Below, in pieces: positions 1 to 9,277 of a stretch of 64,000 nt of DNA. The stretch is from CALOCN01 sp942491735 (GTDB lineage Bacteria; Eisenbacteria; RBG-16-71-46; JABDJR01). Below the pieces are notes generated by a model. The model was not told the DNA's origin and did no database searches. It saw nothing but the letters and a program-made list of their open reading frames with translations. The stretch's first letter is position 1; each line of letters starts with the position of its first letter. The stretch spans positions 682,001-746,000 of the forward strand of contig CALOCN010000001.1 of NCBI GenBank assembly GCA_942491735.1, given 5' to 3'. Both the position numbers and the translations under genes were made by a program.

Positions 1-5
1 CGTTT

Positions 6-39
6 CAGGGAGCCTCCGGCCAGTGTCGGGGGCTCCCTG
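6..39 (+). terminator. Strong stem-loop, probable terminator of a gene upstream of the window
   Basis: CAGGGAGCC (6-14) pairs with GGCTCCCTG (31-39), and the pairing continues inward through positions 15-20/25-30 with two wobbles, giving a hairpin of about 15 bp with a CAGT loop. It is followed by GCCATTTC, a weak T-rich stretch. It ends 23 bases before the first start codon, so it most likely ends a transcript entering from the left edge. The lack of a clean U-tract keeps the call moderate. Confidence 0.55.
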
Positions 40-62
40 GCCATTTCATCCTCGGACACCGA

Positions 63-1100
63 ATGAACCCCTCCGTCTACAAGGTCCTCGTGTTGGGAAC
101 CGGTTTTGGGCGACGCGTCCAGTTGCCGGTTTTTGCCGAACATCCCCGTTTCACGGTGGTGGGCGTGGCCAGCGGCCGAGCGGAACGAGCGAAGGAAACG
201 GCCCGCGAGTTCGGCATCGCCCGGTATGACGGGGATTGGCGTCGTCTTCTCGAGGACGTTCCGGCCGACGTCGTGAGCGTGGTCACCCCGGTGGACCTCC
301 ATCTGGAACCCGCCTTGGCCACCCTGGCTTCCGGGCGACACCTGCTCATCGAGAAACCCCTGGCCATGGACGCGGCGCAGGCGCAGCGGATTCTGGAGGC
401 CGCCCGGGACGCGCGCGGGTGTGCGGCGGTCAACCATGAGTTCCGTTACCGCCCGGACGTCCAAACGCTGCATCGGGGACTGCGCAAGGGAACCTGGGGA
501 GACGTGCGCGGGGTGGAGACCCGCAGTTTCTTCCGTGGCTGGGCGGATCCCGAGTCCCGCACCTGGGGATGGCTCAGTGAGCGATCCCGTGGGGGTGGCT
601 TCCTCGGAGCGATCGGCTCCCACAATGTCGACTATGTGCGGTTTCTTACCGGGCGGGAGGTTCTCCATAGCGAGGGGGACGCCTGGACCCTGGTCCCCAC
701 CCGCAGGGATTCCTCGGGTGAGCCGCGTCCGGTGACCGCGGACGACAGCGTTTCCATGCGTCTCACCCTGGACGGCGGTATCCGGGCCCGGATCGACATC
801 TCGGGCGCGACCTGGTGGGACGAACAGACCATCCGCGTGTTCTGTGATCGGGCCACGGTGACCCTCGGCGATGGGGGAGCTCTCCGGGTCACTACCCCCG
901 AGGAGACGCGCGAGATCGCCCCGGACCCGGAGGACGCCTGGAACGGACCCTACCCCGATGAACGACGGCCGCTCTTCCACCGCCTTCTCGATCGTTTCGC
1001 CCGCCGCTGCGACGGGGAACAGGTCGACGATCTGGCCACCCTCGAAGAGGGGGTGGGCGTCATGCGAATCCTGGACTCGGTACGCGGTGCCGGAGCGTGA
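63..1100 (+). CDS. Gfo/Idh/MocA family NAD(P)-dependent oxidoreductase
   Basis: 345 residues, the usual length for this family of cytoplasmic dehydrogenases acting on sugars, inositols and related polyols. An N-terminal Rossmann fold starts with VLGTGFGRR (residues 9-17), the dinucleotide-binding glycine motif. The family-defining EKP sits at residues 97-99 and is followed by the substrate-domain segment VNHEFRYRP near residue 120. The C-terminal half is the alpha/beta GFO_IDH_MocA_C-type domain. The start ATG at 63 follows a hairpin. The stop overlaps the next start (GTGA), so the two genes are probably translationally coupled. The substrate cannot be read from the sequence, and no sugar-pathway neighbours help. 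Confidence 0.9.
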   Translation: MNPSVYKVLVLGTGFGRRVQLPVFAEHPRFTVVGVASGRAERAKETAREFGIARYDGDWRRLLEDVPADVVSVVTPVDLHLEPALATLASGRHLLIEKPLAMDAAQAQRILEAARDARGCAAVNHEFRYRPDVQTLHRGLRKGTWGDVRGVETRSFFRGWADPESRTWGWLSERSRGGGFLGAIGSHNVDYVRFLTGREVLHSEGDAWTLVPTRRDSSGEPRPVTADDSVSMRLTLDGGIRARIDISGATWWDEQTIRVFCDRATVTLGDGGALRVTTPEETREIAPDPEDAWNGPYPDERRPLFHRLLDRFARRCDGEQVDDLATLEEGVGVMRILDSVRGAGA

Positions 1101-1702
1101 GGGGGAATCCGGCAGCTCACGCGCTCCTGTTCCTGGTCGTCGGGCTCGTCCTGTTCTCGCCCTTGGCGCAAGCCCAATCCCTCCAGGAAGCGATGGAGGC
1201 GGCCGCCGACAGCTCCCAGGTGAAACGCCCTCAGGGCCCGCCGGGCGCTCCCTGGTGGGCAATCACCGGCGAACTGGTCCTGGGCACCGCCGCGTCCGCG
1301 GTATCCGGCTATGCGGTCGGCAAGTTATCCGAGTCCTGGTGTGACGACTGCGATGCCACGGAGCCCGGAGGAGATCTCTTCGGACTGATCATCGGGGTGC
1401 CGATCGGAGCAACCCTGGCGGTCTGGTTCATCGGACGCCTGGCGCCGCCCAGTGGCACGATCAAGGACACGGTGATCGGTGCGCTGATCGGGACCGCGGT
1501 CTTCGCCGGGTTCTCCAACATCCTCGAGGACGAGGGGCAAGCCGCACGCTGGACAGGAATCATCTTTCCCGCCGCCCTGGCCACGGTAGGGTGGAACAAG
1601 AGCCGCATGCAGCGGCGACCCCCCGTGAGCTTCCGCGCGGTTCCGGGTCCCAACGGCCCGGAGCTGGCGGTTCGGCTCACCCTGATCGAAATCGACCTCT
1701 AG
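1097..1702 (+). CDS. Predicted exported membrane protein of unknown function
   Basis: 201 residues starting at GTG, which overlaps the TGA of the upstream oxidoreductase (GTGA). An N-terminal signal peptide or membrane anchor (LLFLVVGLVLFSPLAQAQ) ends at an AQA-Q cleavage-like site. Two or three further hydrophobic, glycine-rich stretches follow (near residues 55-75, 90-115 and 125-145), with a CDDC motif between the first two. The small glycine-rich helices are reminiscent of glycine-zipper membrane proteins, but I do not recognise the family. The coupled start suggests co-expression with the dehydrogenase. No function is assigned. Confidence 0.7.
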   Translation: MRGNPAAHALLFLVVGLVLFSPLAQAQSLQEAMEAAADSSQVKRPQGPPGAPWWAITGELVLGTAASAVSGYAVGKLSESWCDDCDATEPGGDLFGLIIGVPIGATLAVWFIGRLAPPSGTIKDTVIGALIGTAVFAGFSNILEDEGQAARWTGIIFPAALATVGWNKSRMQRRPPVSFRAVPGPNGPELAVRLTLIEIDL

Positions 1703-1705
1703 GGG

Positions 1706-2386
1706 CTAGTCGTCTACCCGCCGCTTGAGACGCTTCTGGACGGTCTCCAGATTCTGTTCCGGGTCCCACGGGTTGTAGCCGTCGCCGCCTCCGATGTCGA
1801 TCCAGCCGAGATTCGCATCCTTGATGTCATCCAGGAGCTCGGCCGCGTTCGTGGCACGGATGCCGCAAGCGGCCACCCGGGCCAGGCCGTCGACGGGGCG
1901 CGGAATCAGCTTGAGGCGATCCGGCGAATGGGCGGTGAGGGTGAAGTATCCGGCCACCACCACCGGGACCCGCTGGCAATCCGAGGTCTGGGACCAGGTC
2001 AACAGAACCCCGGTATCGGCACCGGGCCAGTCAGCGAGATGGAACTGGTAGAGCGAGCACTCCTGCCAGTCCAGGATCTCGATGCCGCTCTCCTCGTCGC
2101 CGTCGTAGGAGAGACCGAACTGGAGCCCGGCTATGCCCTGCGTGGTATCGACATTGGCAACCAGCACGTAGAGAAGGTAGGTCTTGCCGACTTCGCCGGC
2201 CGTGACCACATCGCCGTGTGTGGTGACGCCGTGGCTGTAGCATCCGGGTCGGGTATCCTCCGCTTCCACGAGGTGGAGAATGAGCTTGCTCTCCGCGTTG
2301 GGGCCGGCGGCCGGGGAGGGTCCGGCGAGCCCCACGCCCAGCGTGATGACGCAGGCGGTGGCGAAGAGACGATGTAGGACGGTCAT
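1706..2386 (-). CDS. Secreted protein of unknown function
   Basis: 226 residues from ATG 2386, chosen because GGAGGA lies about 7 bases upstream and a clear signal peptide follows at once (FATACVITLGVGLAGPSPAAG). An upstream in-frame start at 2485 would prepend about 33 arginine/proline-rich residues. The mature part is mostly predicted beta and has the composition of cohesin-like or surface beta-sandwich domains (TYLLYVLVANVDTTQGIAG, then GLQFGLSYDG). The C-terminus carries GGGDGYNPWDPEQN. Similar domains occur in exported proteins of FCB candidate phyla, but the specific role is unknown. It converges with the gene ending at 1702, with only 3 bases between them. Confidence 0.7.
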   Translation of the reverse strand: MTVLHRLFATACVITLGVGLAGPSPAAGPNAESKLILHLVEAEDTRPGCYSHGVTTHGDVVTAGEVGKTYLLYVLVANVDTTQGIAGLQFGLSYDGDEESGIEILDWQECSLYQFHLADWPGADTGVLLTWSQTSDCQRVPVVVAGYFTLTAHSPDRLKLIPRPVDGLARVAACGIRATNAAELLDDIKDANLGWIDIGGGDGYNPWDPEQNLETVQKRLKRRVDD

Positions 2387-2541
2387 GCGAAAGATCCTCC
2401 GGTCGGTTGGTCGGCCCGGTATCCTGGGTTTTCGTTTGTGAATACAGGGCCAACCAGTATAGGGTTCCCGAGGTTCGAGGGTCAACGCGTGTCCGGGCAG
2501 GCGCCCTCCCTAATCCATTGTCCGAGGAGGGTTTACAAACC

Positions 2542-4428
2542 ATGCCCCCGGCATTTATCTCGCGTCGCTTCCGATCCGGAATCCTGATCGCCCCCCTGTG
2601 GGTGCTTCTGGGCACGTCCCTTGCGTCGGCCGAACCCGTCGCCACGGGCCCTTCGGTGGTGTTGTCCGGGGTTCCGTTCTCGGTCGAGGTCAGTGACGCC
2701 GAGCTCACGGGGGATGCCACCGTCTCGGTGATTCTCGTCGCCGGTGACCGGGAACAGACGATCACGGTGGGGGCCCAACCGGTCACGGTGAGTGACCTGC
2801 GCCTGGGATCGTCGGAGACCCTGCAGTTGCGATGGGAAGGGGGCGGGGCCTCGGTCCCCTTGCGACAACTGCCCCCGTTCACCAGCCTGCTCCCCCCGTT
2901 GGTGGCCATTCTCCTGGCCATCCTGTTCCGCCAGGTGGTGTTGGCCCTTCTGGCCGGCGTGTGGCTGGGAGCGATGCTGATCCACGGTCCCAATCCGTTC
3001 GTGGCCACGCTGCGCACCGTGGATACCTACATCCTTCCCTCGGTCCAGGATGACGACAACGTCAGCATCCTGTTTTTCACCTTCCTCCTGGGCGGCATGT
3101 TGGGCGTCATCCATCGCATGGGGGGAGCGCAGGGCATCGTGAACCTGGTTGCCCCCCACGCCCGCACGCCCCGCAGCGGACAGCTCACCACCTGGTTCCT
3201 GGGTCTGGTCATCTTCTTCGACGACTACGCCAACTCCCTCCTGGTCGGGAACACCATGCGGCCGCTCACCGACAAGCTGCGGATCTCCCGGGAGAAGCTG
3301 GCCTATATCGTCGACTCGACCGCGGCCCCGGTGGTCAGCATCGCGATTGTTTCGACCTGGATCGGTTTCGAGATCGGGTTGATCGGCAATGCCATGGAGC
3401 GATCCGGTATCGAGGGGGACGCTTTCAGTGTCTTCCTCGCCTCCCTGCCCTATCGCTTCTACCAGATCTTTGCCCTGGTCTTCGTCCTCATGGTCGGGAT
3501 CACTGGTCGGGACTTCGGTCCCATGTTGCGCGCGGAACGAAGGGCCCGTTCCACCGGGCAGCTCCTGCGCCCGGGCGCGTCCCCCCTGGCCGACTTCGAG
3601 GAATCCGCCCTGGAGCCTCCCGAGTCGGCCCCACGTCGATGGATCAACCTGGCCCTGCCGGTGCTGGTGGTGGTCCTGGGGGTGGTCGGTTTCATCTACT
3701 GGCTGGGCCGTGAAGCCACCCTGGCGGACGGCGGAACCCTGAACCTGCGCACCATCGTCGGGAATGCGGATTCCTACAAGGCGCTGGTCTGGGCCTCGTT
3801 CCTGGGCTCCCTGACCGCGATCGCCCTGGCGGCGGGGCAACGGATCCTGACCCTCAACGAGACGGTGATGGCCTGGATGGCGGGGGTCAAGGCGATGCTG
3901 CTCGCCGCGGTCATCCTGAGTCTCGCCTGGTCGATCGGCTCCATGACCGGGGCCATGAACACGTCCGACTATCTCAAGGAACTGCTGGGGGACTCCCTGG
4001 GTGCGCAGTGGCTCCCGGTTCTGGTGTTCATCTGCTCGGGGCTCACCGCCTTTGCCACCGGTTCCTCGTGGAGCACCATGGCCATCCTCATTCCGCTGGT
4101 GGTGCCGCTGGCCCATCACATGGGCCCGACCGATCCCACGCTGCTTGCCGGCGCCATCTCGGGGGTCCTGGCCGGAGCGGTGTGGGGGGATCACTGTTCA
4201 CCCATTTCCGACACCACCGTGCTGTCGAGCATGGCCTCATCGGCGGATCACATGGACCATGTGAACACCCAGCTTCCCTACGCCATGTTCGTGGCCCTGG
4301 TCGCCATGGTGGTCGGGAACATCGGCACGTCGTTCGGGCTGCCGTTCTGGGGGGCGTGGATCCTAGGTGGGCTGATTCTCTTCGGAACGCTCAGGGTGGT
4401 GGGACGCCGGGTCGAGGCGACGGAGTGA
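2542..4428 (+). CDS. nhaC: NhaC-family Na+/H+ antiporter
   Basis: 628 residues from ATG 2542, which has GAGGAGG about 11 bases upstream; longer in-frame starts lack this. Residues 1-30 form a signal peptide (ends SLASA) and about 31-112 form a small extracytoplasmic beta domain. From about 117 there are roughly 11-12 membrane helices. Hallmarks of the NhaC/ArsB-like ion transporter superfamily are FFDDYANSLLVGNTMRP, STAAPVVSIAIVSTW, FATGSSWSTMAIL and GAVWGDHCSPISDTTVLSS. It should exchange Na+ for H+ across the inner membrane. The extra N-terminal periplasmic domain is not part of the core family and is found in some marine and FCB homologues. It is divergent from the secreted protein at 1706-2386, with a 155-bp shared promoter region. 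Confidence 0.9.
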   Translation: MPPAFISRRFRSGILIAPLWVLLGTSLASAEPVATGPSVVLSGVPFSVEVSDAELTGDATVSVILVAGDREQTITVGAQPVTVSDLRLGSSETLQLRWEGGGASVPLRQLPPFTSLLPPLVAILLAILFRQVVLALLAGVWLGAMLIHGPNPFVATLRTVDTYILPSVQDDDNVSILFFTFLLGGMLGVIHRMGGAQGIVNLVAPHARTPRSGQLTTWFLGLVIFFDDYANSLLVGNTMRPLTDKLRISREKLAYIVDSTAAPVVSIAIVSTWIGFEIGLIGNAMERSGIEGDAFSVFLASLPYRFYQIFALVFVLMVGITGRDFGPMLRAERRARSTGQLLRPGASPLADFEESALEPPESAPRRWINLALPVLVVVLGVVGFIYWLGREATLADGGTLNLRTIVGNADSYKALVWASFLGSLTAIALAAGQRILTLNETVMAWMAGVKAMLLAAVILSLAWSIGSMTGAMNTSDYLKELLGDSLGAQWLPVLVFICSGLTAFATGSSWSTMAILIPLVVPLAHHMGPTDPTLLAGAISGVLAGAVWGDHCSPISDTTVLSSMASSADHMDHVNTQLPYAMFVALVAMVVGNIGTSFGLPFWGAWILGGLILFGTLRVVGRRVEATE

Positions 4429-4453
4429 CGATTCCACACACAGCGACACGAGG

Positions 4454-4476
4454 CCCCGGAGTCCTTGGACCCGGGG
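4454..4476. terminator. Stem-loop between convergent genes
   Basis: CCCCGG (4454-4459) and GTCC (4461-4464) pair with GGAC (4467-4470) and CCGGGG (4471-4476) around a tight loop with one bulged A. It lies between the NhaC gene and the convergent lipoprotein gene, so it could end transcripts from both sides. No strong U-tract is visible. Confidence 0.4.
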
Positions 4477-4520
4477 GGCACTCGTTCGCAATGCCGGGTT
4501 GGGGTAGCGGCAGGGTCCGG

Positions 4521-4976
4521 TTACGGGCCGCCGACACTCCCGCTCTTGCTGACCGTGGGAGTGGCGAGCGCCTCGCTCCCGCCGTCGGCGAAGTTGGAGT
4601 TCTTCTGGGAGTTTGCGCCGACCTGGTCGCCGGCGACCTCGTACCGCACCAGAAGACCGTCCTCGTTGAAGAAGAGGTTGGTGATGGATCCGCCAACGAA
4701 CACGTTGCCGTAGATCCACTGGAAGTTGGCGTCCTCTGCCTTGACCATTTCGACCCGCGTGGGGTCTCCCCAGGCCGCGGTGACCATCTCACCGTTCATG
4801 CCCAGCATGACCCGGCCCTCGAGGATGGCATCGGCCTGGACCTCGCTGAGATCCGGATGATCCACGACGAAGGCCTCGCGCGACGCGAGCGAGCTGTTCG
4901 TGGTGGCACACCCGCTCAGGGCCACGCCACATACAACCAGCGACAAAGCACCAATACCTATCAGGCGATTCCGCAT
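4521..4976 (-). CDS. Lipoprotein with BamE/SmpA-like domain
   Basis: 151 residues from ATG 4976, which has AGGAGG about 7 bases upstream. The N-terminus is a lipoprotein signal (ALSLVVCGVALSGC, lipobox LSGC). The middle resembles the SmpA/OmlA (BamE) fold, with EGRVMLGMNGEMVTAAWGDP followed by a strand-rich WIYGN...GGSITNLFFNEDGLL. BamE-like proteins assist outer-membrane protein assembly or act as general envelope lipoproteins. No Bam neighbours are present, so the function stays open. The C-terminus is a serine/alanine-rich linker. The 257 bases upstream hold only promoter-sized sequence. Confidence 0.7.
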   Translation of the reverse strand: MRNRLIGIGALSLVVCGVALSGCATTNSSLASREAFVVDHPDLSEVQADAILEGRVMLGMNGEMVTAAWGDPTRVEMVKAEDANFQWIYGNVFVGGSITNLFFNEDGLLVRYEVAGDQVGANSQKNSNFADGGSEALATPTVSKSGSVGGP

Positions 4977-5233
4977 GTTGATCCCTCCTGATCGCTCCTC
5001 GTCCTTTGAAGCAGCAGACGAGGGGCTGCGAGCGATCCTTCCGGCGTTGCCGGTTGGACCCTCCGCCTGGCCCGACGTAGGCACTCTGCCTACGCGATCG
5101 GGGTCTATGGAGACTCCAATGCATAGAGCGGGCCGACTGGCCTTGGGTCGATTCGAGGCTACGCCGAACCACCGTAGGCAACAACAGAAAACCGAGATAG
5201 CCCTTACTTTCCGCTATAACGTAGGATTATGGG

Positions 5234-6934
5234 ATGGTTGGTAAGGGTCCTTTTGGGGTGCTATCTCCCACTGTTTGGGGCATTTGCCTCGTCGTGGCCC
5301 TGGCCGGTCTCGGCTATCTGCTCCTGGCGGACCCGGGCGCCGACCCCCCGCTGGGCGCCTCCAATCTGGAGGGGCAGCTGCTGCCTCCCCTTCCCGTCGA
5401 CTCCGCAGGCGGAGCCATGGGAGCGTGGGATCCGGGTCTTCTGGTTCCCATCAAGACGTCGTTGGACCGCTTGGTCTTTGCCGTCGCGGGTCGGAGCCTG
5501 TCCTCGGTGCGCCGCGCCCACGCGGTGGGCGCACTGCTGGTCGTCGTCCTGCTCTACGGCCTCCTCTTCCGAAGTGGCGGGAAGCCGGCCGCCCTGCTCG
5601 CGGCGCTCTTTCTTCTGGTGAATCCGGCCTTCTTCGCCTTCGCCCGAACCACCCTTCCCCCCGTCATGTCCTTGCTGCTCATGCTGACCACCATCGCGGT
5701 CTGGCAGGGGGGGCGATCGTCCAACCTGCTGGCGTTCCTCTCGGGGATGCTGATCGTGATCACCGCCCTCGTGGAGGACGGACCCAACAACCTGTTCTTC
5801 CTGCTGGCGGGCGGGTTCATGATCGTGGTGGTCCGGCTCCATGCCTGGAAGATGACCTGGGCGCCGGCATCCCGTCGACGCACCCGCTGGATCCTGGCCG
5901 GCATGCTGGTGGTGCTTCTTGCCCATTCCTGGCGGGTGCTTGGCAACTGGCAGGAGATGGGTGCGCTCTGGTCGCATTTCTGGAACGTCTCCTTGCGTCT
6001 CATGGTCGCCAACGTGGTGATGACCCCGATCTATGTGTCCAAGGTCGTGCGTCTGATGCCCCTGGTTTCGCTGCTCGCCCTCGGTTCGTTCCTCTTCTTT
6101 GCCAAGGACGTCATTCGCCCGGTGGCCCGCCACCGGGAGCCCGACGAGATCCGCCTCTGGATGCTGGCCTGGCTCCTGGCCGGGGGGGTGTACTTCACCC
6201 TGGTGGCCGCGCCGCCGCTCAACGCGCTCGTCCTGGTGGTGCCGCCGGTCTGCTACCTGGCCGCCGATGGGGTGGTCCGGCTCTTCCACCTGCGACGCCT
6301 GCATCGTCCCAACCTGGACGTGATGATCGTCATCCTGCTCCTGGCCGCCGCGGTGTGGTTCGCGAGCGCGGTCACGGTCAAGCTCGTGCTGGAGCGCGCG
6401 AACCTGCCCGGGTTCCCGCTCGAGCACCGCCTGCGCACCCAGCTGGTGAGCGTGCTGCTCCTGTGGGGCGTGGGTACTTTTGCGATCTCCTCCCTGTATC
6501 TGAAGTGGCGGAGACCCTCGGTCCCGACCCGTAGCGGGCCGGTCACCGTCATTGCCGTGGGAGTCGTGCTCCTCGTGTTCCTGTTGAACACCAGCCAGAT
6601 CCTCATCGGTTGGAAGCACCGCACCCACGACGTGGTGCAATTGCAGGAGCGCGTCGGCCGTTTGGGACCAGCGAACCTGGTTGTGGGTTCCTGGGCGCCC
6701 CTGGCCGTTCTGGGGAGCGAAGTCCGGGCGATCGTGCTCTGGCGTGGAATGAACGAGGCACCGGCCGAGTGGAACGGTGCGGTGACCCACCTGCTGCTCC
6801 AGAGCGGACCGGAATCGAATCCCGGCCTGCTGCCCCGATCCCGTTTCGAGGCCCGCCACCCGGTGCCGGTCGGGCCGCCCATCCCCTTGGGGGGCAAGCG
6901 GGTCCAGCTCTTTGCATTGGACGGGGAGCCCTAG
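5234..6934 (+). CDS. Polytopic membrane protein, GT-C/ArnT-like glycosyltransferase candidate
   Basis: 566 residues with about 11-12 predicted membrane helices and long loops. The layout of one helix, an extracytoplasmic loop with acidic residues (residues about 33-70), a helix cluster and a C-terminal soluble tail matches lipid-linked-sugar glycosyltransferases of the PMT/ArnT (GT39, GT-C) type. The classical DE/DD catalytic pair in the first loop is not certain. These enzymes move sugars from polyprenyl phosphate carriers outside the inner membrane. Start ATG 5234 has only a weak AGGA upstream, and a competing out-of-frame ATG lies at 5229. It is followed by a lipoprotein gene on the same strand. 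Confidence 0.65.
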   Translation: MVGKGPFGVLSPTVWGICLVVALAGLGYLLLADPGADPPLGASNLEGQLLPPLPVDSAGGAMGAWDPGLLVPIKTSLDRLVFAVAGRSLSSVRRAHAVGALLVVVLLYGLLFRSGGKPAALLAALFLLVNPAFFAFARTTLPPVMSLLLMLTTIAVWQGGRSSNLLAFLSGMLIVITALVEDGPNNLFFLLAGGFMIVVVRLHAWKMTWAPASRRRTRWILAGMLVVLLAHSWRVLGNWQEMGALWSHFWNVSLRLMVANVVMTPIYVSKVVRLMPLVSLLALGSFLFFAKDVIRPVARHREPDEIRLWMLAWLLAGGVYFTLVAAPPLNALVLVVPPVCYLAADGVVRLFHLRRLHRPNLDVMIVILLLAAAVWFASAVTVKLVLERANLPGFPLEHRLRTQLVSVLLLWGVGTFAISSLYLKWRRPSVPTRSGPVTVIAVGVVLLVFLLNTSQILIGWKHRTHDVVQLQERVGRLGPANLVVGSWAPLAVLGSEVRAIVLWRGMNEAPAEWNGAVTHLLLQSGPESNPGLLPRSRFEARHPVPVGPPIPLGGKRVQLFALDGEP

Positions 6935-7052
6935 TGGACCCCAGGCTTCGGGGGGTGCGCCTCCCCGCCGGGAATCCCATGATGACGCACCCGGTAGAAG
7001 ACGCGTCGGAACGAACGATCCCGGCCCGTCCCCTTCAGCCTCAACGAGACCC

Positions 7053-7880
7053 ATGGGCATCCATCATCAAGTGACCCGCCACCCACGCCGCGTCAGCCAA
7101 CGCGCACTCCTGGCCGCCTGGGCCGTTCTCCTGGTGGCCAGTGCCGGTTGTGGCCCGGACGAGCCTGCGCACCCGGAACTGGTGGCCGCCGGAGCCTGGC
7201 TCAAGCCGTACGTCCAGCCAACGAGCCTGGTGTACTCGGCCTCGTCGCGGGTGGCCGAGGCGGCGGGAGGCACCCATCGCGACCTTCCCACGGGGAGCTA
7301 CGAGCAGATTCTCGATGCCATTGTCGCGGGCAGGGGAGACTGGTTGATCCTGGGCGAGGGGCCCCTGGGACCCGGCACGGACACCCTGCTCCCCCTGCTC
7401 ATGGACAAGGCGGTGGCCTGGAACGACCCACGCCTGCGACCGGTCTATATCGACAACAAGTCCGTCGGAAAACGGGTGCTCGTGTTCCGGGTGGATCGCC
7501 CGGGCGGGCCGGTTGCCATTGCCGCGGAAAAGGAAGTCAAACCGCGCATGTCGATCCTCACCCACACCGAGAACCACAAGCTCCACGGCATGCTGGCCAT
7601 GCGCGGGTCCCGCTGGGCCATCGCGGCCGGTGAGTTCGCCTATGTGGTCGAACGGGACTCAACCGACGCGGTATCCCACAACAACCGTGCCTGGTGTGTG
7701 CTTCAGACCGGGCAGTGGCTGCACATGGCCGAGGAACACGCCCACAAGGCGGTGGCCCTCGATCCTTCCAATGCGGATTTTCTGGACACCCTGATCCAGG
7801 TGCTGCGCGCCGCGCAGAAGCCCGACGAAGCGGCGTTCTTCCAGGCCCGTCTCGACAGTCTCCTCGCAACGCCGCAATAG
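7053..7880 (+). CDS. Lipoprotein with TPR-like C-terminus
   Basis: 275 residues from ATG 7053 (GTG 7071 is also possible). LLAAWAVLLVASAGC is a lipoprotein signal with lipobox ASAGC. The next 150 residues are not recognised; they include LPTGSYEQILDAIVAGRGDW and a strand-rich part. Residues from about 210 form a TPR-like helical pair (NNRAWCVLQTGQW...EEHAHKAVALDPSNADFLDTLIQVL). It follows the polytopic glycosyltransferase-like gene in the same orientation and may be co-transcribed with it, for instance as an envelope partner. That link is only contextual. Confidence 0.7.
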   Translation: MGIHHQVTRHPRRVSQRALLAAWAVLLVASAGCGPDEPAHPELVAAGAWLKPYVQPTSLVYSASSRVAEAAGGTHRDLPTGSYEQILDAIVAGRGDWLILGEGPLGPGTDTLLPLLMDKAVAWNDPRLRPVYIDNKSVGKRVLVFRVDRPGGPVAIAAEKEVKPRMSILTHTENHKLHGMLAMRGSRWAIAAGEFAYVVERDSTDAVSHNNRAWCVLQTGQWLHMAEEHAHKAVALDPSNADFLDTLIQVLRAAQKPDEAAFFQARLDSLLATPQ

Positions 7881-7921
7881 CGTCCTCGCGACTCCCTCTC
7901 ACTCGGTATACTGGAGCGGAC

Positions 7922-9196
7922 ATGGAGCCGAACCTCGCCGAACCGGACTACCACGCGCATCGAATGCTGGATCCGTACTACCTGGACCGGCAGAGCCTCA
8001 GCGCGAGGTTCCTTCTCCACAGCTACCAGGAAATGTCGATGGGGGACGAGCCGTATGCACGCGGCCTCAACCGTCTCCTGAACCCCCTGGATCGCCCCCG
8101 CCCCCTGGACGAGAATCTCGAGCTGGGGCGCCGCTACCTCGTGGACGTCAACGCGTACATCCACGAAGTGGTGGGGATGCTCGGTGCCGACGTGCGCAAG
8201 CGGTTGGCCATGGACGCCGAGGTCGCGGCGCAGAACGACGTGTTGGGGTTGCTGGGTCTGGCCTTCGATGCCGACACCCTGCGCGAGCGTTTCGAGGCCC
8301 AGCGCAAGCTCTACCTGGCCAAGCTCCTCTTCGACATCGACCACGATCCCGGCGTCCAGATGGGCCCCGTGCATCGCGAGTACTTCGAGAGCGTTCTCGT
8401 GGGCAACCTCTGGTCCGGAGCGCGCCGGGCCAAGCCGGTGGACCTGCACTACGCCATCGCCGAGGACGGCATCGGAATCCGGATCGGCACCAGGCCCCAG
8501 GACCCCGGGGACGAGACCTGGCGGTTCCATCTCACGCCGGTGCGGACCCCCGCGGCCCGTACCATCCATGTCTATCACTATGCCTGCCGGTTCAAGCGGG
8601 AGGTGGCACCCTTCGCCTACCATCGGGGCGCCGAGTCCTACGAGATCCGCGAGACCCCCATCTGGGAAACCCTGCACGAGCGGCGCAGCGGTTCCATCCT
8701 CTCCAAGATGATCCGCAAGGGAGAGGTGCATCCCCGCAAGATCCAGGACATCCTGGGGTCCATGTTCATCGTCAAGGATGTCGAGGAGGTCTACCGTCTG
8801 CAGGAGATGCTTTTCCGTATCTTCGGCGGGCCCCTGCGTTGGAAGGATCTGGTCGATACCATCTCGGACCCCTCCGAGCGCGAGTTGCTCAATGTCCACT
8901 CCGGCAAGGGGTACGAGGTGCTCAAAAGCGATGTAGACGTCCTCTACGCCCCCCCGGATCCCACCCGCAAGCCCTATGTGTTCTCGGTGGAGATACAGAT
9001 CTACACCGTGGAGGGTTTCCTGCGTACGGTGCACAGTCGTCACTACGCCAGCCACCAGCAGCTCAAGATCCGCCAGTTCCTTTCCGGGCTTCTCCCGTAT
9101 CTGTTTCCCGCGTCCGTCTACGGCAGCGATCTCATCGCCCAGTGCCTGCAAAGCGTGTCGCAGGAAGTGCAAGAGGTCGCCCCCCCCATCGCGTAG
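7922..9196 (+). CDS. Divergent RelA/SpoT-type nucleotidyltransferase-domain protein
   Basis: 424 residues from ATG 7922 with GGAG 5 bases upstream; the longer in-frame reading lies inside the previous gene. Residues 1-240 are not recognised. Residues about 255-385 follow the (p)ppGpp synthetase pattern: SILSKMIRKG, DILGSMFIVKDVEEVYRLQE (D276), WKDLVD, HSGKGYEVLKSDV, then VEIQIYT (E357) and HSRHYASHQQLK, which parallel RelA's DVRAVRIV, NGYQSIHT, VEIQIRT and AAHW. The acidic residues match, but the synthetase Arg after the Asp is replaced (GSMF). No HD hydrolase, TGS or ACT domain is visible. It may be an alarmone-synthetase relative with altered activity. Assignment is by motif reading only. 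Confidence 0.55.
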   Translation: MEPNLAEPDYHAHRMLDPYYLDRQSLSARFLLHSYQEMSMGDEPYARGLNRLLNPLDRPRPLDENLELGRRYLVDVNAYIHEVVGMLGADVRKRLAMDAEVAAQNDVLGLLGLAFDADTLRERFEAQRKLYLAKLLFDIDHDPGVQMGPVHREYFESVLVGNLWSGARRAKPVDLHYAIAEDGIGIRIGTRPQDPGDETWRFHLTPVRTPAARTIHVYHYACRFKREVAPFAYHRGAESYEIRETPIWETLHERRSGSILSKMIRKGEVHPRKIQDILGSMFIVKDVEEVYRLQEMLFRIFGGPLRWKDLVDTISDPSERELLNVHSGKGYEVLKSDVDVLYAPPDPTRKPYVFSVEIQIYTVEGFLRTVHSRHYASHQQLKIRQFLSGLLPYLFPASVYGSDLIAQCLQSVSQEVQEVAPPIA

Positions 9197-9277
9197 CGGA
9201 ACTTCCCGGTTCCTGTTCGAATCCATTGCGCTTAGACTTGAATTATCTCTCAAGCCCGAAACGTCCCTGTTCAAACG

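Noticed and set aside
2533..4194. 553-codon open frame on the minus strand opposite nhaC
   Set aside because: Its translation is Gly/Gln/His/Asp-rich low complexity, an effect of GC-rich codon bias on the opposite strand of a clear transporter gene.
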